Shown here piece by piece: positions 55,384-64,000 of a stretch of DNA of 64,000 nucleotides; position 1 is the stretch's first letter, and each line of letters starts with the position of its first letter. The stretch comes from Limnomonas spitsbergensis (taxonomy: Eukaryota > Chlorophyta > Chlorophyceae > Chlamydomonadales). A program made the translations under genes and the position numbers. The notes beneath the pieces are model-generated. The model was not told the origin of the DNA, did no database searches, and saw nothing but the letters and a program-made list of their open reading frames with translations. The stretch spans positions 496,001 through 560,000 of the forward strand of contig JAYJMM010000016.1 in NCBI GenBank assembly GCA_037349105.1, read 5' to 3'.

Positions 55384-58300
55384 CCTTTCTAAGCCCCCCT
55401 CTCTCTCTCTCTCTCTATGCCTGTCTAAGCCTCTCCACCCTGCTCTCTCTTGCCCTCTCTTTCCTCAGGTTTGTAGTCCAGTAGCAGCAACTAAATAGCC
55501 ATGCTCCGCCTACTGCTGTCAATCTGCTGCTGCTTTCAACCTCTCTCTCTCTCTCTGCCAGTCACGCCCTTCCCCCCCTGCTCTCTCTCTCCCTCTCTGC
55601 CAGTCACGCCCCTCCTCCCCCCTTCTTTCTCTTAATCTGTCTCTCACTTTCTCTCTCCGCCATTCATGCCCCTCCCCAATTTCTTTCTTTCTCCCTCTCT
55701 CTCCTCAGATGTGCAGTCCAGTAGCGGCAAATAAGCAGCCATGCTCCGCCTACTGCTGTCAATCTGCTGCTGCTCTTAACCTCTCACTCTCTCCCTCTCT
55801 GCCATCCTCGCCCCTCCCCCCCTGCTCTCTTCCTCTCTCTGCCAGTCTCGCCCCTCCTCCCCCTTTATTTTTCTCAATCTGTCTCTCTCTTTCTCTCTCC
55901 GCCATTCATGCCCCTCCCCCATTTCTCTCCCTCCCCCTCTCTCTCCTCAGGTTAACAGTCCAGTAGCGGCAACGAAATAGCCATGCTCCGCCTACTACTG
56001 TCAATCTGCTGCTGCTTTCACTCTCTCTTTCTCTGTCATCCTCGCCCCCCCCCCCCCTGCTCTCCTCAGGATTACAGTCCAGTAGCGGCAACGATGCAGC
56101 CATGCTCCGTCTACTGCTGTCTCGCTGCCAGGAGCCCCTGGCGGCCCGCATGAGGGCCTGGCTGCTCACCTCCCAGGGCCCCACCTCCCACCGCGCGGCG
56201 CAGGACGGCGCACAAGGCGACGGCGGCGGTGCGTCCGCAGGTGCTGCGGGCGACGGCAGGGGCGGCGGCGGCAGTGGCTCCGCGATGCTGCATTTGCCTG
56301 CCTTTTTGGCCGCGGTCCAGCCGGAATTCAATCTGTCAGGCCGTCAGATACGGCTGCTTGCTGCGCTGGAGGGACAGATAGGTGAGCAGTGCTGCTACCG
56401 AGCACGGGTGTGGAGGGGCTAGGTGTGGGGGCAGTGGAGAGTGGGGGGGAGCGAGGGTGCTGGGTGGGTGGTGAGAGGGTGGGGTGGAGTGGGTGAGTGG
56501 AGAGAGTGGGAGTGGTGGGTGGGTGGAGTGCAAATGGTGAGTGGGGGAGGGTGACTGGAGGGGGGGGTACTGGGTAGTGGCCTGGTAGGTGGGTAGAGAG
56601 AGGGGGGAGTAAGGGGGGAAAGGGTGGGTGAGTGTGTGTGTGGGGGGGGGGTATGGGCATGCTGGGATTTGCAGAGTGTGCTGTGAGGAGGGTTGTGGAC
56701 ATAATGGGGTGGGCGGTGTGCGGACGGGGGAGTGATGGGGTGTGGGTGGGGTGTGAAGCGTTGTGAGCACGTGTTCAATGAGGAGGCTGAGGGCGGAATT
56801 GCTTTGCTGCTGATTTAATTCCACACACTCAAACCTGTAGATCAAGTACCGGCGCAGGTATCGGTTGATTAATTAATAAAAGGGTTGCTTGCCGGCAACA
56901 AGGTTTGATAAATAAAAAAAAAGCTCTGACCTTGAATCTCTGACATTGGTTTATTTGGACACCCTGCATTTGCTTCCAACGATATGCCAGCAGAGCTTGA
57001 ACCAGAGTGTCTGTCTTTCTCCGTGCGCATCTTTTTTAAAAATAAAAAATGTTTAAAATTAAATTATTTTTACATAAATACCGTAGAACCACTTTAGCTC
57101 CGCTCGTAATTAAATGATTATTGGGGTGCGCGGACATGGCTGCGCGCTCATATTAATTCAAAAATTGCCGCTGCGCGGAGCGTCAGTAAGGTGCCCAAAC
57201 AATTATTTTGGGGGTGCGCGGTATGAATTAAAAACAGCATTTTTTACAAATTTTTGCGCGCTAGCGCGCGACTGTTTGATTCGACATCCGATCAGGCATC
57301 CTTGTCAAGTGTGCCCAAATTGCCCTGCATGGTAACACTACTGATGACTCAGATGAGCACTTCCGGTACTCATAGTGCTGAACATTGACAGGATTCAAAC
57401 TGCAGACCTCAGTGTGGACTGCTAAGTTACGTAGTACCACTGAGCCCCCCGGGCCCCAATAGCCACACGTTTCCTGAGGCCAGGAATCGGCGGAGGAGGG
57501 GGATGACGACTACGGTATGCGGGTCCTGCTAGCATCAAACGAAGTTGTAACTGAGTTTGACTGTACTGGCTGAAAGTGCTGCGCGGACGAAAATTTTAAT
57601 TATTTCCAGTGATGCGCGATGTTTAATTAAATTTCGTGCTGCGCGGCGTTAAATTATATTAAAATTTCGTCGCTGCGCGACCGTTTTTAAATTCTTTTTG
57701 GGGTGCGCGGCCGAAAATTAAATTCTTTTTTTTGGGGGTGCGCGGAGTTAAAGTGGTTTTACGGTAATAACAGAAATCGAGGGGGGGGCAAAAACAAAAG
57801 CTGGGGACCCCATCCCCCAAAACAACATCGAGCACCCAAGCCTACCACCCACCCACCCACCGCCTCGGTTCATTCATGATCCACCAGACCAACACTGCCA
57901 TGTGCTGCGTATAATTCAGCTCTTTCTAAGGCTGACTCAGCTGGTTTCGGGGGGTGTCCAATGGGGCCAAACCCTCAGTGTGGGGGGGCAGGGGGTCATG
58001 TGGTAATCCAAGCGACATTTTAGGAGGTAAATGGACTCATGTTGGCAAGACGAACACAGAGGTGCTGCTGCCAGCCTCGACATACCTCCAGAAAAAAAGA
58101 TACGAAGTTAAGGGGGGAAAACCAAATATTGGATTTTTGGGGAGACTACCCACCCACCCACCCCCACCAACTTTGCCCCCCCATATCTCCCACCCCCCTG
58201 GGCCATTTTTTTTATTAAGAACAGCTATGGAACGCTCTCGGTAAGCTCTACAAAAAAGGGGGATGGGGTCGATTTTTTTTATTTTGCCCCCCCCTCGACA

Positions 58301-61300
58301 AAAATAATTAATTAGCTTCCAGCAAATAGTGTTTGTCTTTCTCCGTGCGCATCCAACCGCCCCGGGGGGGATGGTGGCTTCCGTTCAGCCACCCCGCTGG
58401 CCCTCTGGGGCAATCAAAATCAAGCCACGACCGGCCTTTGGCCAGTAATCCAAACAGCATGGTTCATACTTTCACCCCCCACCATTCACACAGACCAAGG
58501 TGTAGCTTAAAGGTAGCTGGAAGGAAGCTGAGAGGAACCTGAAAGTAGCTGAAGCACTAAACAAGTCTTCAATGACTTTTCTGTGCACGAGCCTTCGCCA
58601 CTGAATCGGCGAATGCTTCACCTGACCAGGAGGTTGACGGTTTAGGGTTGGCCACTGAATGGCCAAAGTTCCAGCTGACCTGGAGGTCTAGAATTTAGGA
58701 TGTAGGGCTCGCTACTGAATAGGCCCAAGCTCCCCCTGAGCAGGCCCCCTAAGCAGCCGGCTACAAGACCTGGCCAAACAGGAGGCACAGGAAGCTGTTT
58801 TCAAGTCGCAGGATGGCGGGCATGATGCTGGACCCACGGCCTGCTGCAGCGGGCTGGAGTACCCTTTCACCTTTGACCTCAGGATGCTGCAGCAGGTGGG
58901 CGGGGTTAGGGTATAGGCCAATTTAAACGCGAACCCTGTGCCCTAGGAATGCTGCAGCGGCCTTGAGTACCCTTTCACCTTTGACCTCAGGATGCTGCAG
59001 CAGGTGGGCGGCATTAGGGTATAGGCCAATTTAAACGCGAACCCTGTGCCCTAGGAATGCTGCAGCGGCCTGGAGTACCCTTTCACCTTTGACCTCAGGA
59101 TGCTGCAACAGGTGGGCGAGATTAGGGTATAGGCCAATTTAAACGCGAACCCTGTGCCCTAGGAATGCTGCAGCGGGCTGGAGTACCCTTTTACCTTTGA
59201 CCTCAGGATCTTGCAGCAGGTGGGCAAGTGGAGGTCAGGGTCAATGATGAACCCTAAACACGAGCCCCAAGCCTTAGGGATGACTGGATGTTGTAGCGGC
59301 CGAACGGGTGCAGGCAAATCCTTACCGCGAACCCCAAACATAAACCCCAAACCGAATGGATGATTGGATGTTGTATTGCTGTAGCAGGTGAGCAAGTGTA
59401 GTTAAATCCTTGCCGCGAACCCCATGCCCTTTGGGTGCTACAGCAGGTGGGTGGGGCTTTAGGCAAACCTTTGATGCGAACTATGAGCTCTAAGGATGCT
59501 GCAGCAGGTGGGCGGGATTAGGGTTGAGGTCAAACCGTGAACCCTACAGCCTTAATCGATCACCCTACACAAGCTGCAGCAGCAGGTGGGTGGGCGCGTA
59601 GGGTTTCAAGCCACCTCTCCCCATTCACGCCTGCCTACCGCCAAACCCTAGCGAGCTCCCTCCCTTGCAGCTGTTTCAGGCTTCTTACGTCCCATCCGCC
59701 CCTGTACACCATCCCTGCTTCTGTCCTCACTCACGGCTGTTCCAGCCTTCCCAATGCTATGGCCAAACAGGTGGCTTCCTTATTTAACGCTTCAGGGCGA
59801 GGGGGGGGGGGGAAACAAAAAGCTGAGGACCCCATCCCCCCCCTCAAAAAAACGAGCACCCAAGCCTGCCACCCACCCACCCTTCGCCTCCGGAACCCAT
59901 TGAAATTCAAATATCTCAGTCAAAATTCAAAATTACAGGGCATGCAAGGGTGGGTAATTATCTGTTCCTGTGTTTATCCGGTCTCTCTCGCAGCTGTCTC
60001 AGCTCTCCTCCTTGTGGGCCACCCGCCGAGAAGCCGAGCTGGACCGCGTGCTCGTGCTGCTGCATCGAAGGCGGGCGGCCGACGCCGCGGCGGTGTCGTT
60101 GGACGCCGTCGCCCGACGCCAGGACCGACTCGGGCGCGAGGAGCGGCAGCGGAATGAGCTGGCGCAGAGGGCGGCGGATCAGCGGGACGCCAAGGCGCAG
60201 GTCCTTGCGGGGCTGCAGCGCGACATGCTGGATGCAGAGTTCAGGTGAGCGGCAGTGGCAGCAGCTTCAGTATCATTATTAAGAGCAGTATCAGGCTTTG
60301 CACAACGAGGTAGAGGCCATGTAAGAATTGTCAGCAGCAGCTGTAGCAGTAGCAGCAGCTGTTTCGTCATTAAAAACATTGCCTGGCTTTGTATTCATGT
60401 GGGGATGCAGCGCGATATGCTCGATGCAGAGGCCCGGTAAGCGCCAGTAGCAGCAGCTGCTTAGACCTGCCCCCTACCACTACCTGATGCCAGGGGGGCG
60501 AGGGCGAGGGCTTGGGAAGCGGATGAGAGCAGGCAGCCAAACCCAAACCCACAACTTCTGGCATGCCTCCTGCCACTGCCTGATGCCAGGGCGGATGAGG
60601 GCAGGCTGCTTAACCCTAAACCCTCCACCCTCTGAAATGCCCCCTACCACTGCCTGATGCCAGGCAAACCAAGGCGAGGGGGCGGGAAGCGGATGAGGGC
60701 AGGCTGCTTAACCCTTAACCCTCCACCCTCTGGCATGCCCCCTACCACTGCCTGATGCCAGGCAAACCAAGGCGAGGGGGCGGGAAGCGGATGAGGGCAG
60801 GCTGCTTAACCCTAAAACCTCCACCCTCTGGCATGCCCCCTACCCCTGCCTGATGCCAGGCGAACCAAGGCCAGGGCGGGGGAAGCGGATGAGGGCAGGC
60901 AGCTTAACCCTAAACCCTCCACCCTCTGGCATGCCCCCTACCACTGCCTGATGCCAGGCAAACCAAGGCGAGGGGGCGGAAAGTGGATGAGGGCAGGCTG
61001 CTTAACCCTAAACCCTCCACCCTCTGGCATGCCCCCTACCATGATGCCAGGCGAACCAAGGCCAGGGCGGGGGAAGCGGATGAGGGCAGGCAACCAAACC
61101 TGAATCCTTAACTTGTGGCATGCCTCCTTGTATTGCCTGACGCCAGGCGAGCCGAGGTCAGGGCAAGGGAAGCGGATGAAGGCAGGCAACTGCTGCTGGA
61201 AGCTGCGCAACGGGAGCATCTCGAGGCCAGGGCGCAGCTGCAGCGGGAGCTTGGTCTGATGCCCGAGGCATCGGACACAGCCACGCCGCCGCCGCTGCCC

Positions 61301-63258
61301 CTGCTGTCACCCCAGCAGCAGCGGCTGGAAGCTGTGCGGCTGTCTGCGGCAGACGGGATGCAGCCTCAGCCGAGGGACGAGGACCGGATGGATATTGATG
61401 ACTTGGTGAGTGTGACCTCGGGTTCAGCGTTGAGGGTTTAGCGTTTCATATTGGGTATCGATGACGTGTGGAGTGTCCACCGAGGGTTTAGGGTTTCAGA
61501 AAGGACATTGATAACCGGCTGAGTGTACATATAGGTTTAGGGTTTAGGGTTGTTGGATGGGCATTGATGACTTGGTGAGTGGGCACCTAGGAAATTAGGG
61601 AGGGGGGGGAGGCACGAGCTGGGGAAGGGAGGGGGGGGAGGCACGAGCTGGGGGGGGGGAGGGGGGGAGGCACGAGCTGGGGAAGGGAGGGGGGGGAGGC
61701 ACGAGCTGGGGAAGGGAGGGGGGGGAGGCACGAGCTGGGGGGGGGGAGGGGGGAAGGCACGGGCTGCGTGGCAAAGGTCAGAGGCTGATGTGAATAGTGC
61801 CACCTCAGTACCGAAGATTTGAATTGCCTTACCTCGGGTCTGAATGCATTATTTTTACTTATTTAAAATGCTGGCCATGGCAGGAAACTTCGACCGGAAC
61901 TCTAAATTCCTGACTGGAAACTGGCGCCGACAATCAACGCCTACCAGCAAAGTACTAAATCTTGTCCCTCACCCCTGAACAAATCCCGTGGGAATGAGGG
62001 GAATGAAGTAAAAAAAGCACATCCGCGGTTGCGTTTACTGAAGCAGGCTGCCGGACAGCCACAACTGGGCCGATGTGGGCTTCACCTTGGCCCACCGGCC
62101 CTCGGCCGGTGGGCGAAGTAGCTGAGCTTGCTACACCGGGCTACTGAAACCACAGGCCGTGACGTAGCTGAATTGAAGCCATGAATTGTACAGTGCGCCC
62201 CCAGGCCCTAAAACCTGCACATTACGATACGAGGTTCTTTACAGGGGTCTCGTGGATCTGGTTTGGGATCTGGTCTCAGATCTGGTCAGGGATCTAGTCC
62301 ATGCCGTTTGGCCCCGGGGTAACTCTCACTCTTGCGGCCACCGCCCCACGCCCCCTTTACCCCTTCCCCCGCAGGCTGACTCGCCCACTACCACACGGTC
62401 TAACCACAGAGCGGGTGCTGCACTAGCCGCAGCATCTGCCTCGCCGTCACATGGCACCCCAACAAAGTCCCTCAGCGCCCCGCGCGGCAGCAGCGCCCGA
62501 CATCCAACCGCGGCCGAGCCTTGCCATGAGAGCGCGGATGTTGTCATGGGCACAGGCGGGGAGGAGGAGGGCGAGGAGCAGGAGACGGGCGACGGCGCTC
62601 GAGACGGTGGAAGGCGGGGGGGGCCTGCGCACGCCCGGATGCGATGGGCGCCCTGCCCGCCCGCCGGCGTGGCCACGGCCCGCGACCAGCTGCCCGCTTT
62701 CATCCTGGGCAGCAGCGGCGGCGGATGCGCCGCCGCCGCAGCTGAGGCGCTCTCGGAGGCTGCGGTGTCGTCAACACCCACTTTTGTTGTGGCGCCGCAG
62801 CCAGTCGCTGCAAGTCGTCCTCCTTCTACCCCCAGGGCCGCCCGTACGGCGATGATCGCTTTTCGGGCCGACGAGGCGCGGCTGCTCGAGCACTCTCCCG
62901 TGCGGGCAGGTGCGGGAACCCGCCGACAGTTTGTCCGGAACGCGCCGCAGCAGCGGCGCCGGTGGCCGCGTCCGGCCGGGGACGGCACGCGACCGTGGTC
63001 TCCGCGCCGATGCCGTCCGCAAGGCGCCGACGGGGACGGAGAGCTGGAGAACGAGCAGGCAGGCCGGGGCGGAATTGGCAGGGACGTCGCGGCTTCGCCG
63101 CATCTGCAGCTTCTAGGTGACCACACGGCCCCCGTCTCGAGCGTCACCGAAGTTTGCCTGGCGCAGGCGGTACGGGCACAGTACGTGCTGACAAGGCGCG
63201 CGGTCTGGTCGCTGGCGCTTCAGGAGTACCAGTTGCTGGACACGCTGAAAGCGCTCAG
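49763..63258 (+). CDS. Gamma-tubulin complex component 6-like protein, 3' end outside window
   Basis: Ten exons with fully consistent phases: 49763-49936, 50078-50146, 50427-50503, 50831-51847, 52912-53663, 56070-56381, 58744-58895, 59994-60244, 61147-61405, 62375-63258 (about 1315 codons). The N-terminal LWRPSLRNNLFDKAFVTLLD matches the start of GCP6. The GRIP1 part shows LLRQLMDTAAMRMRLDAFLA, ILQVFVACLQEVLSLHDALL, FPTGTALLDQLYE (about 684-696) and LLSRCQEPLAARMRAWLL, then LPAFLAAVQPEFNLSGRQIR. A long coiled-coil and disordered insert follows (DRVLVLLHRRRAADAAAVSL, ELAQRAADQRDAKAQVLAGL), and GRIP2 begins at QAVRAQYVLTRRAVWSLALQ and EYQLLDTLKALR. GCP6 is a structural subunit of the gamma-tubulin ring complex that nucleates microtubules; the insert between GRIP1 and GRIP2 argues for GCP6 over GCP2-4, and GCP5 is the main alternative. 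The rest of GRIP2 lies past the right edge. Start could also be ATG 49775. Confidence 0.88.
52140..52911 (+). repeat. Acceptor-junction copies of GCP6-like exon 5
   Basis: Six copies (exon starts near 52143, 52298, 52465, 52573, 52689 and 52803) precede the real acceptor at 52911/52912. Each has GCTTGCTT(T/G)GTAG(A/G)CCTGG, CAGCACC and CGGCTGTTCAGCGAGCAGCA, the acceptor and first about 40 bp of the exon, then GACTGA...TTCACGTGC filler. Unit length is about 110-165 bp. Several copies keep a usable TAG acceptor. Confidence 0.9.
53880..55137. repeat. 50-bp minisatellite in GCP6-like intron 5
   Basis: About 25 exact 50-bp copies of CTGTCAGCACTTACCTTGGC + TTGCC(C/G)TCATGTGCTG(A/G)TAT + CCTACCTGTC. 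Two variable positions (C/G and A/G) define unit types. The sense strand shows no match to an adjacent exon end. The antisense strand carries AAGGTAAGTGCTGACAG, an ideal donor sequence, once per unit. Plus-strand frames of up to 413 codons are translations of the array. Confidence 0.95.
55140..55460. repeat. CT-rich microsatellite tract
   Basis: Long (CT)n runs and CTCTCTCCC/CTTCCCC words, part of the pyrimidine tract that recurs in each following acceptor copy. Confidence 0.9.
55460..56069 (+). repeat. Acceptor-junction copies of GCP6-like exon 6
   Basis: Three copies (AG near 55469, 55709 and 55950; spacing about 240 bp) before the true acceptor at 56069/56070. Each has TCTCCTCAG, CAGTCCAGTAGCGGCAA and CCATGCTCCGCCTACTGCTG, the acceptor and first about 55 bp of exon 6, followed by CT-rich filler. 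In-frame stops (AAATAG, AAATAAG) appear in copies where the exon reads AACGATGCAG. Confidence 0.93.
56382..57078. other. G-rich then AT-rich intron sequence
   Basis: 56400-56760 is GTGGGTGGG-rich low complexity, whose minus strand yields Pro/His/Thr frames of up to 169 codons that are artefacts. 56860-57078 is AT-rich. No exon seen. Confidence 0.6.
57079..57766. mobile_element. TIR element with TACCGTA ends in GCP6-like intron 6
   Basis: Left TACCGTAGAACCACTTTAGC + TCCGC, inverted right TACCGTAAAACCACTTTAAC + TCCGC: 25-bp terminal inverted repeats with TA at both ends. Sub-terminal GGGGTGCGCGG/GCTGCGCGG motifs alternate with AATTAAAT on both sides. No transposase, about 685 bp. Confidence 0.85.
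57393..57462 (-). tRNA. tRNA-like sequence, degenerate (pseudogene or SINE head)
   Basis: On the minus strand GGGGCTCAGTGGTACTACG resembles a tRNA D-arm/A-box and GGTCTGCAGTTTGAATCCTG resembles the T-arm/B-box, about 50 bp apart as in a real tRNA. The acceptor and anticodon stems pair poorly and no anticodon can be fixed. It lies inside a TIR element, so it is probably a captured or decayed copy. Confidence 0.3.
57778..58297. mobile_element. Inverted-repeat element with CGAGGGGGGGGCA ends
   Basis: CGAGGGGGGGGCAAAAACAA + AAGCTGGGGACCCCATCC at the left is mirrored by GGATGGGGTCGATTTTTTTT + ATTTTGCCCCCCCCTCG at the right. The same ends occur singly near 59795 and as an inverted pair near 30595 and 32347. 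No clear target duplication; non-coding. Confidence 0.65.
58896..59590 (+). repeat. Donor-junction copies of GCP6-like exon 7
   Basis: Three strong copies (junctions near 59006, 59117 and 59223) repeat about 55 bp of the exon 7 end plus donor: GCTGGAGTACCCTTTCACCT, TTGACCTCAGGATGCTGCAG, CAG/GTGGGCG. Further copies near 59390, 59450, 59506 and 59588 keep only GCTGCAGCAGGTGGG-like cores. Exact near the exon, decaying outward. Confidence 0.92.
60245..60445 (+). repeat. Donor-junction copy of GCP6-like exon 8
   Basis: One copy at about 60403-60460: GGGATGCAGCGCGATATGCT + CGATGCAGAG + GCCCGGTAAGCGCCAGTAGC, against the real GGGCTGCAGCGCGACATGCT + GGATGCAGAG + TTCAGGTGAGCGGCAGTGGC. The copy still carries a plausible donor (CGGTAAGC). 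Confidence 0.88.
60480..61146 (+). repeat. Acceptor-junction array before GCP6-like exon 9
   Basis: Seven copies of about 85-118 bp share TGGCATGCCCCCTACCACTG, CCTGATGCCAGGC(A/G)AACC and GCGGATGAGGGCAGGC, that is the acceptor GACGCCAG and first about 45 bp of exon 9 (GCGAGCCGAGGTCAGGGCAA ... GCGGATGAAGGCAGGC). CCCTAAACCCTCCACCCTCT filler separates them. All retain CCAG at the splice point. Confidence 0.93.
61406..61760 (+). repeat. Donor-junction copies of GCP6-like exon 9, then G-rich tandem
   Basis: Copies near 61455, 61510 and 61555 of the exon 9 end: GGATGGATATTGATGACTTG/GTGAGTG becomes GGGTATCGATGACGTGTGGA + GTGTC, GACATTGATAACCGGCTGAG and GGATGGGCATTGATGACTTG/GTGAGTG. 61590-61760 is a GGCACGAGCTGGGGAAGGGA + GGGGGG tandem (about 35 bp, five copies). 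Confidence 0.88.
61761..62374. other. Intron sequence with CAGCTAC-type fragment and hairpin
   Basis: 62090-62116 forms a perfect hairpin (CCCACCGGCC, CTC, GGCCGGTGGG). 62118-62175 holds GTAGCTGA/GCTGAATTG words as in the dispersed elements. 62255-62300 has repeated GGATCTGGTCTCAG/GATCTGGTC. No exon before the acceptor at 62374. Confidence 0.55.
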
Positions 63259-64000
63259 GTGGGGCTGAAAGATCGGTAGGGAGGATTTTAGAAATTGATA
63301 TGAAGAGGAAAGGAATGAGAAGATCGTTTGCCATCCAGTGCTGTGCAACTGTGCCGCAGGTCAGAAATCGTGTTTAATTAACGGTCCCTAACTGGTAGAA
63401 ATAGCTAAATTTGCCTTGAAATTACGGTGACTGAAATTCAGCTACCGTGAGGACCGTAATCCGCACATCCCTGGTTCCACATCATACGCTGCGTTCAAAC
63501 CTCACGTCGGAGGATATGGATGACATATTTTTGCGATATCTCGAATCCCTGGTACGGTATACAGCTTTGTTATGCGGACCTGTTGGTGACGAAGTCACGA
63601 AGCGAAAGCCACCCGGTCCTCTCCCCTGAACCTTGCAATTTATAGAATGGATAGGCAAGGAGGAATGGTAAGGGGTTTAGGGTTACGTTTTGGGGGGGGA
63701 TGGAGGGGTGGGTGAGAGACAGGAAACACCAGGTGAATGTCCGCACAAGGACCTCAGCCCCAGATGGTGCCAGAGAGCTATAAATGGTGAAATTCAAGTT
63801 TTGCATGCAAAATAAACGCGTGAGTAAACGAGTAAGTAATAGATCAAATCGTTTGCAAAATCATTTTCTTATTACCAAAACCAATTATCTTATTACCGGT
63901 AGGACATATATTGATAGCAAAATGGAAAATAAATAACTCCACTAGAGAGTGATCCCGGCAGGTCATAAGATCCGCTGAGGGCACACATGCAACCATGGCG
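63259..64000. other. Intron of the GCP6-like gene running off the window
   Basis: 63385-63465 is the second copy of the dispersed repeat seen at 15795-15895. The rest shows no exon, array or element that I can support. The next GCP6 exon (continuing GRIP2) should lie to the right. Confidence 0.55.

Noticed and set aside
54243..55484. 413-codon plus-strand frame (Cys/Pro/Ser/Thr-rich)
   Set aside because: Translation of the 50-bp minisatellite continuing into a CT microsatellite; the other frames are equally open.
56328..56845. Minus-strand Pro/His/Thr-rich frames up to 169 codons
   Set aside because: Antisense of GTGGGTGGG-rich intron sequence in the GCP6-like gene, no domain.
62326..63147. 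273-codon minus-strand frame
   Set aside because: Antisense shadow of GC-rich GCP6-like exon 10.

Overview
This is nuclear DNA of a eukaryote, most likely a green alga of prasinophyte type. The evidence is GC-rich exons split by many GT-AG introns, scattered degenerate plant-type telomere-like motif (TTTAGGG/CCCTAA), a plastid-type folate-biopterin transporter with a transit-peptide-like leader, and a gamma-tubulin complex subunit. The species assignment is inference. There are no rRNA genes, CRISPR arrays or prokaryotic operons.

Four protein genes can be rebuilt exon by exon with consistent splice phases. They form two head-to-head pairs. Pair 1: a folate-biopterin transporter (BT1 family) on the minus strand (17878 down to 1613, 3' end beyond the left edge) and a two-zinc-ribbon ZNRD2/SSSCA1-like protein on the plus strand (18065-26886), with start codons 186 bp apart. 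Pair 2: a BSD-domain protein on the minus strand (49493 down to 44996) and a gamma-tubulin complex component 6-like protein on the plus strand (49763-63258, continuing past the right edge), with starts 269 bp apart. Most long open frames elsewhere in the window, including the 1700-codon frames at 5-10 kb, are satellites inside introns.

The outstanding feature is how these introns are built. Nearly every long intron carries tandem arrays whose repeat unit is a copy of its own splice junction: the last 15-50 bp of the upstream exon plus the 5' splice site, and/or the 3' splice site plus the first 15-50 bp of the downstream exon. This occurs in all four unrelated genes. The extreme cases are about 100 donor copies (5.1-10.2 kb), about 50 donor copies of 43 bp (10.7-13.7 kb), and a single 84-bp ZNRD2 exon preceded by about 18-23 acceptor copies (110 bp) and followed by 43 extra donor copies (66 bp, open in frame). 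Copies nearest the exon are most exact and distal ones decay. Short introns (131-330 bp) lack arrays.

The 18 kb between the ZNRD2-like and BSD genes is mostly mobile or repetitive: an inverted minisatellite, a three-copy 330-bp tandem, a 3.5-kb terminal-inverted-repeat element with a broken zinc-finger gene, nested CAGC-ended elements with 3-bp target duplications, a decayed non-LTR retrotransposon tail, and a few orphan coding-like exons on the minus strand at 34.7-37.2 kb.
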